Assembly (NCBI GenBank): GCA_903825645.1
Contig: CAIKBL010000058.1
Location: 1-36,447, forward strand
DNA: 36,447 nt
From: an uncultured Pseudomonadota bacterium
Lineage (GTDB): Bacteria; Pseudomonadota; Gammaproteobacteria; Ga0077536
Reading direction: 5' to 3'
Shown: positions 26,650 through 33,953 of the stretch, piece by piece
Position numbering within the stretch: position 1 is the first letter of the stretch
How the letters are laid out: each line of letters begins with the position of its first letter
The notes under the pieces: generated by a model
What the model saw: only the letters and a program-made list of their open reading frames with translations
Database searches by the model: none
What the model was told of the DNA's origin: nothing
Translations under genes and position numbers: made by a program

Positions 26650-27189
26650 GCGGGGGCATCCACCGACGCGGTATGGCGCAGAGCTCGCGCAACAGACAGA
26701 CCGTGATAGCGATCATGAAAGTATAGGGCAGTGCTTCCCAGATCATGCGACCGTAGGAAAGTCGGATGAGTGGTGAGAGTGATGACGTCAATAAAAACAA
26801 GAAGGCGGCCCGCCCATTGGGGGTTCCGAAACTCCGGATATTGGTCCCGTGCGGGTGGCGACGGCTAACCGTTCGAGTTCCGATCGCGTGATCTGATCGG
26901 TGTTGAACGCTTTTAGCGTCTCGCCCATGTACACCGTCGCCACAAATACGTGGTCGGTGATGCGCGGAAGTGCGCCATTGACCAGATAGAACCCGGCGAG
27001 CAGCCGGGATCCCCTGAAACCCAGGACCCAATCGATTACCGGGGCAAATGGTTGCTGTTCGGTGATGATGGCCACGACTTTCTGCGGTGTGTGGCCGCGC
27101 TTGGCTGATATTCTGGAAGTTAAGATGAAGTCGGCAAAGGCAAACGCGGAATTCCCGACGATAGCGGGGAAGGCGCCGTCTGTGATGCC
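26621..27189 (-). pseudogene. nhaB: C-terminal remnant of Na+/H+ antiporter nhaB, frameshifted
   Basis: Reading the minus strand gives two overlapping frames that together match the C-terminal third of NhaB. The first frame, from about 27189 (GITD), contains [17 protein letters not shown], then [20 protein letters not shown] and [16 protein letters not shown]. At about 26847 the match jumps to another frame with [20 protein letters not shown], then [23 protein letters not shown]. coli NhaB has [20 protein letters not shown] and [20 protein letters not shown] at this place. Restoring one missing base (ACGGGACC to ACGGGGACC) rejoins the frames. The N-terminal two thirds are absent; the divergent CoA-transferase gene occupies that side. 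It is a relic, not a functional gene. This segment fills the otherwise gene-free gap 26650-27287. Confidence 0.85.
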
Positions 27190-27287
27190 GGGATCACTCC
27201 TCTGCCGCATCTGTGCTCATCGACCGTGCGCCTAAACGCGCAAGAGACAACTGGCTAGCGCCTGCATCTACAGGTAATCTGCCCACT

Positions 27288-28481
27288 ATGACAGACACCA
27301 ACGCTATTTTGACGGGGATCCGTGTACTCGATTTTGGTCGCTATATCGCAGGCCCCTATTGTGCCGCATTACTGGCCGACCTCGGGGCGGATGTGATCCG
27401 TATCGAGCGCCTTGAGGGCGGGGAAGATCGCTGGATATCGCCCCTCGAGCCGCAGGGCAGCGGCGCGCTTTATGTCGCGATGAATCGAAATAAGCGGGGG
27501 ATGACACTGGATCCCGCAAGTTCAGAAGGTCGGGAAATTGTCAAAAAATTGGTCGCCACGGCGGATATCGTCATCGCTAATTTGCCGCCGGATGTTCTGA
27601 AGACGCTCGGTCTTGATTTGGCGAGTCTGCAAGCCATCAAGCCCGACATTATCCTGAGCACGACGACTGCGTTCGGTGCCGGTGGCCCTTGGAGCCATAA
27701 GCATGGCTTTGACGGTATCGGACAGGCCATGTGCGGCTCGGCTTATCTGACGGGCACACCCGAACAACCCCTACGCGCGGCGGTGCCGTGGGTGGATTTC
27801 GGAACCGCCACCATGTCGGCATTCGGGACGCTCGCGGCGCTCATGTCCCGTGGTAAGACAGGACGAGGGCAAAAGGTCGAGACAGCCCTGCTGCATACGG
27901 CGGTCGCGTTCAACAATGCCATGCTAGTCGAACAGGCGGTGGTCGCGCCGAATCGCCAAGCGACGGTCAACACGGGTTTTATATCGGGGCCTTCGGACCT
28001 ATACCGGACCCGTGATGGCTGGGTGATGGTAGCCTGCGTGGGCAATCCCATGTTCAGACGCTTTGCGCGATTGATCGGGGAGGAGGCTTGGTTATCTGAT
28101 CCCGCGTTTTTGGACGACGCCGCGCGAGGAGAGCAGGGTGCGGTGCTGTCGGCACGCGTTACCCGCTGGACCGAGACCCTGGCGACGGCAGAAATCCTTG
28201 AGGCGTTGGAGAAGGCGCATATCCCCGCGGCACCCCTCTTTTCCCCGCAACAGGCGCTTGATGATGCGCATATCCGCGCGACTGGCATGATTGAGCCGGT
28301 CGAATATCCGGGATTACCACACGCCACGCCGCTCGTGCTGACGCCCTTCGATTTATCGGAAGCCCCCAAGCCGACGCCGCGACGGGCACCCCTTCTGGGT
28401 GAGCACACTGATGCCATTCTTGGCGAAATCGGCTATGACCTGTCGGCCATTCAGGGGTTACGAGATCGTCACGTGGTGTAG
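27288..28481 (+). CDS. CaiB/BaiF family (class III) CoA-transferase
   Basis: Moves CoA between acyl groups in an interlocked-ring homodimer. With the ATG at 27288 it has 397 residues. The N-terminal GIRVLDFGRYIAGPYCAALL is the standard CoA-binding start, followed by DLGADVIRIE and NRNKRGMTLD. The nucleophilic Asp corresponds to D170 in AAVPWVDFGTATMSA (Asp169 in formyl-CoA transferase and CaiB). The C-terminal GMIEPVEYPGLPHATPL and APLLGEHTDAIL are typical. The frame is open 25 codons further upstream, but homologues start at 27288. The true acyl substrates are unknown. The gene is convergent with the PQQ dehydrogenase and divergent from the nhaB relic. Confidence 0.93.
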   Translation: MTDTNAILTGIRVLDFGRYIAGPYCAALLADLGADVIRIERLEGGEDRWISPLEPQGSGALYVAMNRNKRGMTLDPASSEGREIVKKLVATADIVIANLPPDVLKTLGLDLASLQAIKPDIILSTTTAFGAGGPWSHKHGFDGIGQAMCGSAYLTGTPEQPLRAAVPWVDFGTATMSAFGTLAALMSRGKTGRGQKVETALLHTAVAFNNAMLVEQAVVAPNRQATVNTGFISGPSDLYRTRDGWVMVACVGNPMFRRFARLIGEEAWLSDPAFLDDAARGEQGAVLSARVTRWTETLATAEILEALEKAHIPAAPLFSPQQALDDAHIRATGMIEPVEYPGLPHATPLVLTPFDLSEAPKPTPRRAPLLGEHTDAILGEIGYDLSAIQGLRDRHVV

Positions 28482-28519
28482 GGCTAATCCGAGACGGTTA
28501 GGGTAGTCCCGATCGCAGG

Positions 28520-28549
28520 CTCGACCATGGCAGTTCTGGTGCGGTCGAG
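28520..28549. terminator. Hairpin between convergent CoA-transferase and PQQ dehydrogenase genes
   Basis: CTCGACC and GGTCGAG form a 7-bp stem around a 16-base loop in the 80-base convergent gap. On the plus strand it is followed by GGGGCTTTATCC, only weakly T-rich. It could serve as a bidirectional terminator. Confidence 0.35.
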
Positions 28550-28561
28550 GGGGCTTTATCC

Positions 28562-30283
28562 TTACTTCGACGGGAGCGCGAACACCCAGAGCACGCCTCC
28601 TTGTGGAACCGCAGTCTTGATTCCGAAGGACTTATCGAGGTATTCCTGCTTGCGTTGCGCGTCCACGCCCCAGCCGGATTGTACCGCGACGTATTGCACG
28701 CCATCGACTTCGTAGGAAGTGGGGACGCCGACCACGCCAGAGTTGGTGCGCTGCTTCCAGAGGATTTTGCCGGTCTTGGCATCGAAGGCGCGGAAATTAC
28801 GGTCATTGGTCCCACCCGAAAATACCAATCCCCCACCGGTAGTCAGAATGGGGCCCCAGTTATGAAAAGGGAATTTCACGGTCCAAACCTTCTCGCCTTT
28901 GGCGAGATCCCAGGCCTGCAATTCTCCGATGTGATCTTTGGCATCGGGATGGGTAAATACTTCGAGTTTGGCCAGTGACACGCCCATGTACAGCTCACCG
29001 CGTTTGTATTTTGCAGGCTCCCCGGTGATCGCACCACATAGATTTTCATTGGCCGGGATGTACAACAGGCCCGTTTGGGGGTTGTAGGCTTCTGGCGGCC
29101 AGTCTTTCCCGCCCCACATGCTGGGACAAAATTCCGCACGCTTGCCGATACGCGGCACTTTGGTCTCGTCGTAGGTTGGGCGTCCGGTCATGGGGTCAAT
29201 GCTTGTAAAGACATTCTGGCGCACGTACGGGCGCGCGCCAATGAAACCGATCGCGTCTGGTTTCCGCTCGAGGAACCAGAGGTAACCGTCACGTCCGGCG
29301 TGGACCAGTGCTTTGATTACCTTGCCGTTGCGGCGGATGTCGACCAGCAACGGCGCCGACACTTCATCCCAGTCCCAGGAATCGTTCCAGTGATATTGGT
29401 GATAGCCACGCAATTTCCCTGTTTTGACATCAAGCCCCAGAACCGAGCTGGAATAGAGGTTGTCACCCGGCCGTTCGGTCCCTATCCACTGGCCTGCATT
29501 GCCGGTCCCCCAGTACACCGTTTGGGTGATCGGATCGTAGCTGCCGGTGACCCAAGCAGGAACGCCGCCGCGTTTCCAAGAGTCGCCGGGCCAACTGTCG
29601 TTTCCAGGCTCCCCGGCTCCCGGGATGGTGTAGGTTTTCCAACCAGGTTTGCCGGTTTCGGCGTCGAACGCCTGGATAAATCCCCGTGTGCCGAATTCGC
29701 CACCGGATACGCCAACAATCACCTTGCCGTCCGCTGCCAGCGGCGCGAGCGTCATGTAGTAGCCGCCACGGTAGTCTTCGACTTTTTGTTCCCAGACCAC
29801 CGCCCCGCTCGTCGCATCTAGGGCGATCAGATACGCATCGACGGTCGCGAGATAAACCTTGTCACCATAGAGCGCGACGCCTCGATTCGTCGGGTGCAGC
29901 TGGAACAATTCATCCGGGAGCTCGCGCTGGTAACGCCACAGTTGTTCTCCCGTTCGCGCGTCCAGGGCAATGACCCGATTTTGCGGTGTGGTAATGAACA
30001 TCCGCCCCTCGTTGACGATCGGCGGCGACTGGTGGGCTTCCGTCATTCCCGTTGAGAAGGTCCAGGCTGGACGCAACTTTGCGACATTGGCCGTGGTGAT
30101 TTTAGCCAGGGGACTGTAGCCCCAACCATTGTAGGTGCCGCGGTACATCAACCAGTTCCGGGCCTCGGGCGCGATGAGTCGTGCATCGGTGACGGCCGGG
30201 TAACTGGCCTTTTCAGCCGCCATGAGCGGTAATCCGCCCTGTAATAGGAGTAGCAAACTGAGTATTAGAAGCGGCGATCGCAT
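28562..30283 (-). CDS. PQQ-dependent alcohol dehydrogenase-like quinoprotein (lanthanide-type Asp, no vicinal Cys pair)
   Basis: Periplasmic eight-bladed propeller dehydrogenase of the methanol/ethanol family. The 573-residue protein has a signal peptide (about 1-22) and no C-terminal cytochrome c domain. Blade W-motifs recur (for example ALDARTGEQLWRYQ, ALDATSGAVVWEQ, AFDAKTGKILWKQ). Active-site residues by alignment from memory: E196 (GGEFGTRG), N262 (GTGNAGQW), catalytic D304 and a second Asp D306 (SWDWDEVS). The Asp two residues after the catalytic Asp is the mark of lanthanide-using enzymes (XoxF, ExaF/PedH). The usual adjacent Cys pair before NRGVALY is missing; QL stands there. It lies 24 bases downstream of the Rieske gene and is surely co-transcribed with it. 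Substrate is unknown. Confidence 0.92.
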   Translation of the reverse strand: MRSPLLILSLLLLLQGGLPLMAAEKASYPAVTDARLIAPEARNWLMYRGTYNGWGYSPLAKITTANVAKLRPAWTFSTGMTEAHQSPPIVNEGRMFITTPQNRVIALDARTGEQLWRYQRELPDELFQLHPTNRGVALYGDKVYLATVDAYLIALDATSGAVVWEQKVEDYRGGYYMTLAPLAADGKVIVGVSGGEFGTRGFIQAFDAETGKPGWKTYTIPGAGEPGNDSWPGDSWKRGGVPAWVTGSYDPITQTVYWGTGNAGQWIGTERPGDNLYSSSVLGLDVKTGKLRGYHQYHWNDSWDWDEVSAPLLVDIRRNGKVIKALVHAGRDGYLWFLERKPDAIGFIGARPYVRQNVFTSIDPMTGRPTYDETKVPRIGKRAEFCPSMWGGKDWPPEAYNPQTGLLYIPANENLCGAITGEPAKYKRGELYMGVSLAKLEVFTHPDAKDHIGELQAWDLAKGEKVWTVKFPFHNWGPILTTGGGLVFSGGTNDRNFRAFDAKTGKILWKQRTNSGVVGVPTSYEVDGVQYVAVQSGWGVDAQRKQEYLDKSFGIKTAVPQGGVLWVFALPSK

Positions 30284-30306
30284 GTCGGTTTCCTGTCAGG
30301 AGTGGG

Positions 30307-30885
30307 TCACAATTTTTTGAGGCCGACCTTGGCAGTAAAGGCGCCTTGGACGATCAAATATTGGCCAGCAATTGAGAGTGGTAAGGCCGGCAGCGGACGG
30401 GGCGCGGGACCGGCGACGACATTTGCATGGCCGCTGACGTCATATTCGGAATTGTGGCAAGGGCAGAGGAGGTGTCGGGTTTCCCCCTTCCATTCCGAGA
30501 CCGCGCACGCAGCATGGGTACAAATGCCGGAGTAGGCCACTATTCCCTCAGCCGCGCGCACGCGGGTGGTGTCATCCAGTGTCTTGATGTCGAGTTTTAT
30601 CAGGAGGATCTGGTTAAGACGCGAGCCATCACGGACCACGCCACTGAGGGGATCTCGTGGATAGACCAGCAGCGGTGGCGCATTCAACATAACGTCCGCT
30701 GGAATAAGCGAACGTTCACCCGAGACGGTCAACTGGTCGCCCGGCTGGGGGGGAAGAGTCGAAGGCGAAGGCTCTTCGGCAGCACTGGGGTCGCTTAGGC
30801 CGATGATCGCGATTCCGACAACCTTTCGGAGCCATAGCCGCCGGGCTGTACATCCAACTGGTGGTTCGCTTTGGCATTCTGTCAT
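30307..30885 (-). CDS. Exported Rieske [2Fe-2S] protein, high-potential type, Tat signal
   Basis: A 192-residue electron-transfer protein from the ATG at 30885, preceded by a GAAAGAAGA ribosome-binding region; another in-frame ATG ten codons upstream is less likely. The N-terminus TARRLWLRKVVGIAIIG has twin arginines and a hydrophobic stretch, so Tat export of the folded protein is expected, possibly with the segment kept as an anchor. The Rieske motifs are CTHAAC and CPCHNSEYD. Ligands are the first Cys and His of each; the extra Cys in both loops forms the disulfide typical of high-potential bc1-type Rieske proteins. It is first in an operon with the PQQ dehydrogenase and could accept electrons from it. 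No cytochrome b or c1 gene of a bc1 complex is adjacent. Confidence 0.9.
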   Translation of the reverse strand: MTECQSEPPVGCTARRLWLRKVVGIAIIGLSDPSAAEEPSPSTLPPQPGDQLTVSGERSLIPADVMLNAPPLLVYPRDPLSGVVRDGSRLNQILLIKLDIKTLDDTTRVRAAEGIVAYSGICTHAACAVSEWKGETRHLLCPCHNSEYDVSGHANVVAGPAPRPLPALPLSIAGQYLIVQGAFTAKVGLKKL

Positions 30886-31795
30886 CTTCGGTCTTCTTTC
30901 ATGCGAAAACGGCATCGGAAATCAGGCGGAGGGCTTGTGGTGCGACGCAAACCCGCGGGGTGTCGCGGGGCGGGCTCAGAATCAACTTCGTCTGTTGTTG
31001 GTTGTTCACCTGATCTGATTTTTTCGCATTGTTCCTTAGAAACGAGCGGCACGTAAATCACCATGTGAAATGCTGCGACGCAACAACAATACAGTAAATC
31101 AACAGATGTTAGCCCGAAGGTATCCAGGCGCGACTCGGCTTACGTCAGCCCGGTGATCATGGATGCGCGCGTCGCGCACACTCTCCGACAATTCGAGCAA
31201 GATGGACGCTGCAGCGCCGACGGGAGTGGGTCCGTCCTTTATCAACCAATGACCACTAACGTCTGCGCTGACCGACCGGACCGGACGCCCGCGGGCGATT
31301 GGCGAAAAAGATTAAACGTCACGTTAGGTCTCACCATGGACCAAGTTCACACAGTCCTCGCAACGTCCGTCAACCCGGGTAAGGGAAAAGACGATGAGCG
31401 TAAGGTTTGCTCGTGGGTAGAGGAAGGCTCAAGCGGGGACTCGTGCTTTCACCTCTGCGTGCTAATTTGTGCGCCGATTTCTTCCTGCGATACAGTGGCG
31501 CGCCTCTTGCCGCGAGACCAAGGCGGAAACGTGGTGGCTAAAAAATCGTTACGGTCACCAATCGATAGACAGACATCAGTTAAGGACTTTGCAAAATTAC
31601 GCTGACGAATTAAAAATTCTAGGGCTTACTTGTTTCTGATCGACTCCAAAAAATTCTCCTTAAATTTTCAAAACGATAGATTGGAAATAATTTGCATCCA
31701 CCCGCCGCCGTTTATTTTCGCGCAAATCAGGCGTGATACTGCCAACCGTCAATGGATCCGAATGGTTCGCTCTCAATACGGTGATGCGCTCTTGA
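30886..31795. other. Gene-poor stretch upstream of the Rieske operon
   Basis: About 900 bases with no coding region I can support. The part next to 30885 must hold the promoter of the Rieske/PQQ unit. A plus-strand open frame at 31153-31605 (150 codons) shows no family motif, no good ribosome-binding site and uneven composition, and is probably chance. The stretch 31600-31700 is noticeably AT-rich. Confidence 0.5.
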
Positions 31796-32020
31796 CCTGA
31801 GCGCGTTCCGGTCCGGCAGAGACGAGGTCGACGTTGTGATCGAGACAAGCCGTCGCGGGCGGCGCCTGACAGGCTTGCTGCACATCCGTTGATCGACCGG
31901 GGTATCCAAGACGAGATACGCGAGCTCGTCATCTTTTATGGGCAGACTGGCCGCGTCGCACTGTATCGGTTTGTGGTGCCAAGAGACGAAGTGCGCGTTC
32001 GCGCCATGCGACACCAGTGA
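31796..32020 (+). pseudogene. C-terminal remnant of a ParE/RelE-family toxin
   Basis: The plus-strand frame ending at the TGA 32018-32020 reads IQDEIRELVIFYGQTGRVAL, then YRFVVPRDEVRVRAMRHQ. This matches the ParE toxin C-terminus, where an REL-I-x-FG segment is followed by GYVALYR and a final V-x-A-x-RHQ. About 45 residues are convincing (31883-32020). The frame is open back to a stop at 31793-31795, but the upstream 25 codons do not resemble the ParE N-terminal helices and there is no start codon context. No antitoxin gene is seen next to it. I judge it a decayed toxin-antitoxin fragment; a frameshift upstream could hide more of it. Confidence 0.65.
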
Positions 32021-32536
32021 GCGTTGGGTTTTCAGCCCTAAGCGATGCTCTTAACCCGACACGATTCGTCCCCGATGACGGCGCATGGCCGTCAGAATTG
32101 CGCGCCAACGAAGCACATCACGTTTGGCAGACTGGCGGGCCAGCTTCGTTGGCACACCCGGTGCCTGCGGACTACCGAGAAACCCTGCGCGACCCACACA
32201 GCGGGCTGCCACGACGCAACACCTTCTCCATAGCACTGTGATTTCGTGAGTGCCAACCCGAACGCCATGCAGTCTGATGTGCCGCAGCTTCGCCGCGGTT
32301 TTTGCGTTTACCGGTTGAGAGCCACATCACATACTGAGGCGTCGGGGCGCGTATCCCATGACCGCTACACGTCGGCGTACAAAGGCGGCGTGGTGACTTT
32401 ACCCCGCGGCGATGCTGCGTGACTTCTACTGTGCGGCCATTCGTTAGGTCTGGGTTTAGACGTAAAGGGTGCTGGTCGCTCCCCCTGTCGGCCTCCGAGA
32501 CCTCGGCGGTGGTAGACCGGCGTTTCCGGGCGCTCC
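32021..32536. other. Stretch without recognisable genes
   Basis: About 500 bases between the toxin remnant and the CMD/sigma unit. Three short open frames overlap at 32017-32241 on both strands, none with a recognisable motif or a convincing start. I see no repeats, RNA genes or transposase fragments here. It looks like decayed DNA. Confidence 0.45.
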
Positions 32537-32565
32537 TGTATCCTTAGGGATTGATTTTGCGTCTA
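32537..32565 (+). promoter_or_regulatory. Candidate ECF-type promoter of the CMD/sigma unit
   Basis: TGTATCC (32537-32543) and CGTCTA (32560-32565) are separated by 16 bases. This resembles the general pattern of ECF promoters: a -35 with a conserved CC after an A/T pair, and a CGTC-like -10. It lies 70 bases before the CMD gene, in front of a perfect AAGGAGG at 32573-32579. Autoregulation by the ECF sigma encoded two genes on would be the usual design. The match is by eye only. Confidence 0.33.
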
Positions 32566-32635
32566 AGTAATTAAGGAGGCGCGTTGGACATAGACCACCA
32601 GCTCGTCTCTAAACATTGAACCACGAGGAGACCAA

Positions 32636-32923
32636 ATGATGACACTTAGCTATCGTGATCGCGAACTGGTTGCGCTTGGTGCAGCACTCGCCGCCAATTG
32701 TATTCCATGTATCGAGTACCACGTCCCGGAGGCTCGAAAGGCGGGCCTTAGAGATTTGGAAATAGGGGAAGCCATCGAGCTTGCCGACAAGATTAAACGG
32801 GTACCGGCGGGAAAGGTACTGGAGGTGGCCGCCGCGTTGTTGGGCATGCCCGTCGCCAAAGCCGATGAAACCAAGCGCGACTGCAACGCGGGCTCAGCAC
32901 AAGCCACTAAGTCCTGTTGCTGA
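32636..32923 (+). CDS. Carboxymuconolactone decarboxylase/AhpD-like small protein with Cys-rich tail
   Basis: A 95-residue single-domain CMD-family protein. C22 and C25 in ANCIPCIEYH, with the following H29, form the CxxC-x3-H redox or peroxidase-like site found in AhpD and related proteins. The helix pair REALVALGAALAA-like (RDRELVALGAALAA) and EIGEAIELADKIKRVPAG fit the family. After the domain, the tail DCNAGSAQATKSCC adds three cysteines, which may bind a metal or take part in disulfide exchange. GGAG lies before the ATG at 32636; a second ATG follows at once. It is upstream of the ECF sigma gene by 59 bases, with a strong hairpin between. It is probably a redox or detoxification protein; no substrate is evident. 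Confidence 0.88.
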   Translation: MMTLSYRDRELVALGAALAANCIPCIEYHVPEARKAGLRDLEIGEAIELADKIKRVPAGKVLEVAAALLGMPVAKADETKRDCNAGSAQATKSCC

Positions 32924-32937
32924 TGTTGGCGTAAACA

Positions 32938-32967
32938 ATGAGGCGCGCCATGGCCGGCGCGCCTCAT
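32938..32967 (+). terminator. Strong 12-bp hairpin between the CMD and sigma genes
   Basis: ATGAGGCGCGCC and GGCGCGCCTCAT form a perfect 12-bp stem with the 6-base loop ATGGCC, 15 bases after the CMD stop. It contains two AscI-like GGCGCGCC cores. No T-run follows; GAGGGGG, the sigma ribosome-binding site, starts 4 bases later. It may be a partial terminator or an mRNA processing or translation-control hairpin that sets the CMD to sigma ratio. Confidence 0.6.
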
Positions 32968-32982
32968 GACGAGGGGGAAGTC

Positions 32983-33552
32983 ATGAGTACTCACGGAGAG
33001 AAGCGCGGATTCGTGCAGATAGCTCGAACGCTTCGCGCGCCTTTGCTCAGGTATCTGCAGCGTCAAGTCGGTGATCAGACCATGGCCGAAGATTTGCTCC
33101 AGGAGACACTGCTTCGTGTTGGTTGCGGTTTATCAGAATTTGCGGGACGGGCGAGCGTCAAGACCTGGGTATTCTCAATCGCCAGCAACGTCGCCATGGA
33201 TTATCTACGCCAACCCGCTCACCGACTGATGGTGGTCGAGATTGAGGAGGCTGCCAACGTCCCAACGGACGAGGTGGCACTTGATGACCGTTTAGTCATC
33301 GACGAGATGAACCTCTGTGTGCGCGAAGTGATCGACAGTCTGTCAGCCGACTATCGCACCGCTTTGATACTGCACGACTTCGAGGGTATGTCCGTCGAGC
33401 AAACGGCCGAAATCTGTCAGTGCGCACTCCCGACCGCCAAGATCCGCATCTACCGCGCGCGGCAACGCCTGAAGGATGCGTTAGGTCGTCAGTGTGACTT
33501 TTATCGAGATAGCGGGAACGTATTCAGATGCACGCGCAGCATAGAAGGCTGA
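32983..33552 (+). CDS. ECF-type RNA polymerase sigma factor with Cys-containing C-terminal tail
   Basis: A 189-residue sigma-70 family factor made of regions 2 and 4 only. Region 2 includes TMAEDLLQETLLRV and ASVKTWVFSIASNVAMDYLR. Region 4 has LSADYRTALILHDFEGMSVE followed by the helix-turn-helix QTAEICQCALPTAKIRIYRA. After region 4 the tail CDFYRDSGNVFRC carries two Cys, and CQC lies in the recognition domain. Such cysteines could bind zinc or sense redox state. The ATG at 32983 follows GAGGGGGAAG. No anti-sigma gene follows, so control may be through the CMD protein or the tail itself. The frame is open 15 codons upstream through the hairpin. It is not ECF41-like, since no SnoaL domain is attached. 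Confidence 0.9.
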   Translation: MSTHGEKRGFVQIARTLRAPLLRYLQRQVGDQTMAEDLLQETLLRVGCGLSEFAGRASVKTWVFSIASNVAMDYLRQPAHRLMVVEIEEAANVPTDEVALDDRLVIDEMNLCVREVIDSLSADYRTALILHDFEGMSVEQTAEICQCALPTAKIRIYRARQRLKDALGRQCDFYRDSGNVFRCTRSIEG

Positions 33553-33725
33553 CCAAATTTACGTTGCCAATTATTGCAGATTTCCTATTAGACCATTTTT
33601 CAAATGGAGGCCATTAGGGCAATTGATTTTTTTGTTGAGTATGAGGGGCAAGAAAGCGGTATTGCCGTGAAAATAAAATCGAGATTCTCGATTTTGCCGA
33701 ATTCGCGCTTGAGCGGCTCGAACGC

Positions 33726-33953
33726 CTAGAGGAAAAATACAGAGAGATCTTTATTTCCCTCGATTACCCGCTCCAGCGAGGCATAAGGCACATAGAAATA
33801 GCCCGCCCGTGGGCGCAGGAGCGTGGTGAACACACGGGCAAGCCGGCCGTAGCTATCCCGAAAAGGACGGATCGCTAGAAACGTCACGAAGAAGACGGCG
33901 GCGATAAGCGATGGGTTTGGTGCCTCTTCGAACAGACCCGGGGATCTCGCCCT
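33726..33953 (-). pseudogene. Fic-domain protein remnant with destroyed active site
   Basis: On the minus strand, one frame between stops reads PSLIAAVFFVTFLAIRPFRD, then SYGRLARVFTTLLRPRAGYF, then VPYASLERVIEGNK. Fic proteins of the common long type have LAIHPFxDGNGRLSRVLTTL, then LLLxAGYAYVPYSSLE, at this place. The catalytic motif HPFxDGNGR is RPFRDSYGR here: the catalytic His, one Gly and the Asn are changed. The fragment has no start codon region and stops soon after the VIExNK helix, so both ends are missing. It shares its upstream boundary with the stop of the cytochrome b gene. AMPylation activity can be excluded. It fills most of the gap 33553-33953. Confidence 0.75.

Noticed and set aside
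27743-28417. Minus-strand frame of 224 codons opposite the CoA-transferase gene
   Set aside because: Shadow of a clear coding region with conserved catalytic Asp on the other strand.
31153-31605. Plus-strand open frame of 150 codons upstream of the toxin remnant
   Set aside because: No motif, no signal or membrane segment, no ribosome-binding site, and amino-acid content typical of chance translation.
32017-32241. Overlapping short frames on both strands after the toxin remnant
   Set aside because: No family resemblance and no start signals; one begins inside the end of the ParE remnant.
33604-33729. Small plus-strand frame of 41 codons (MEAIRAIDFFVEYEGQES)
   Set aside because: Looks protein-like at the start and may be another remnant, but no family could be named and it is too short to support.
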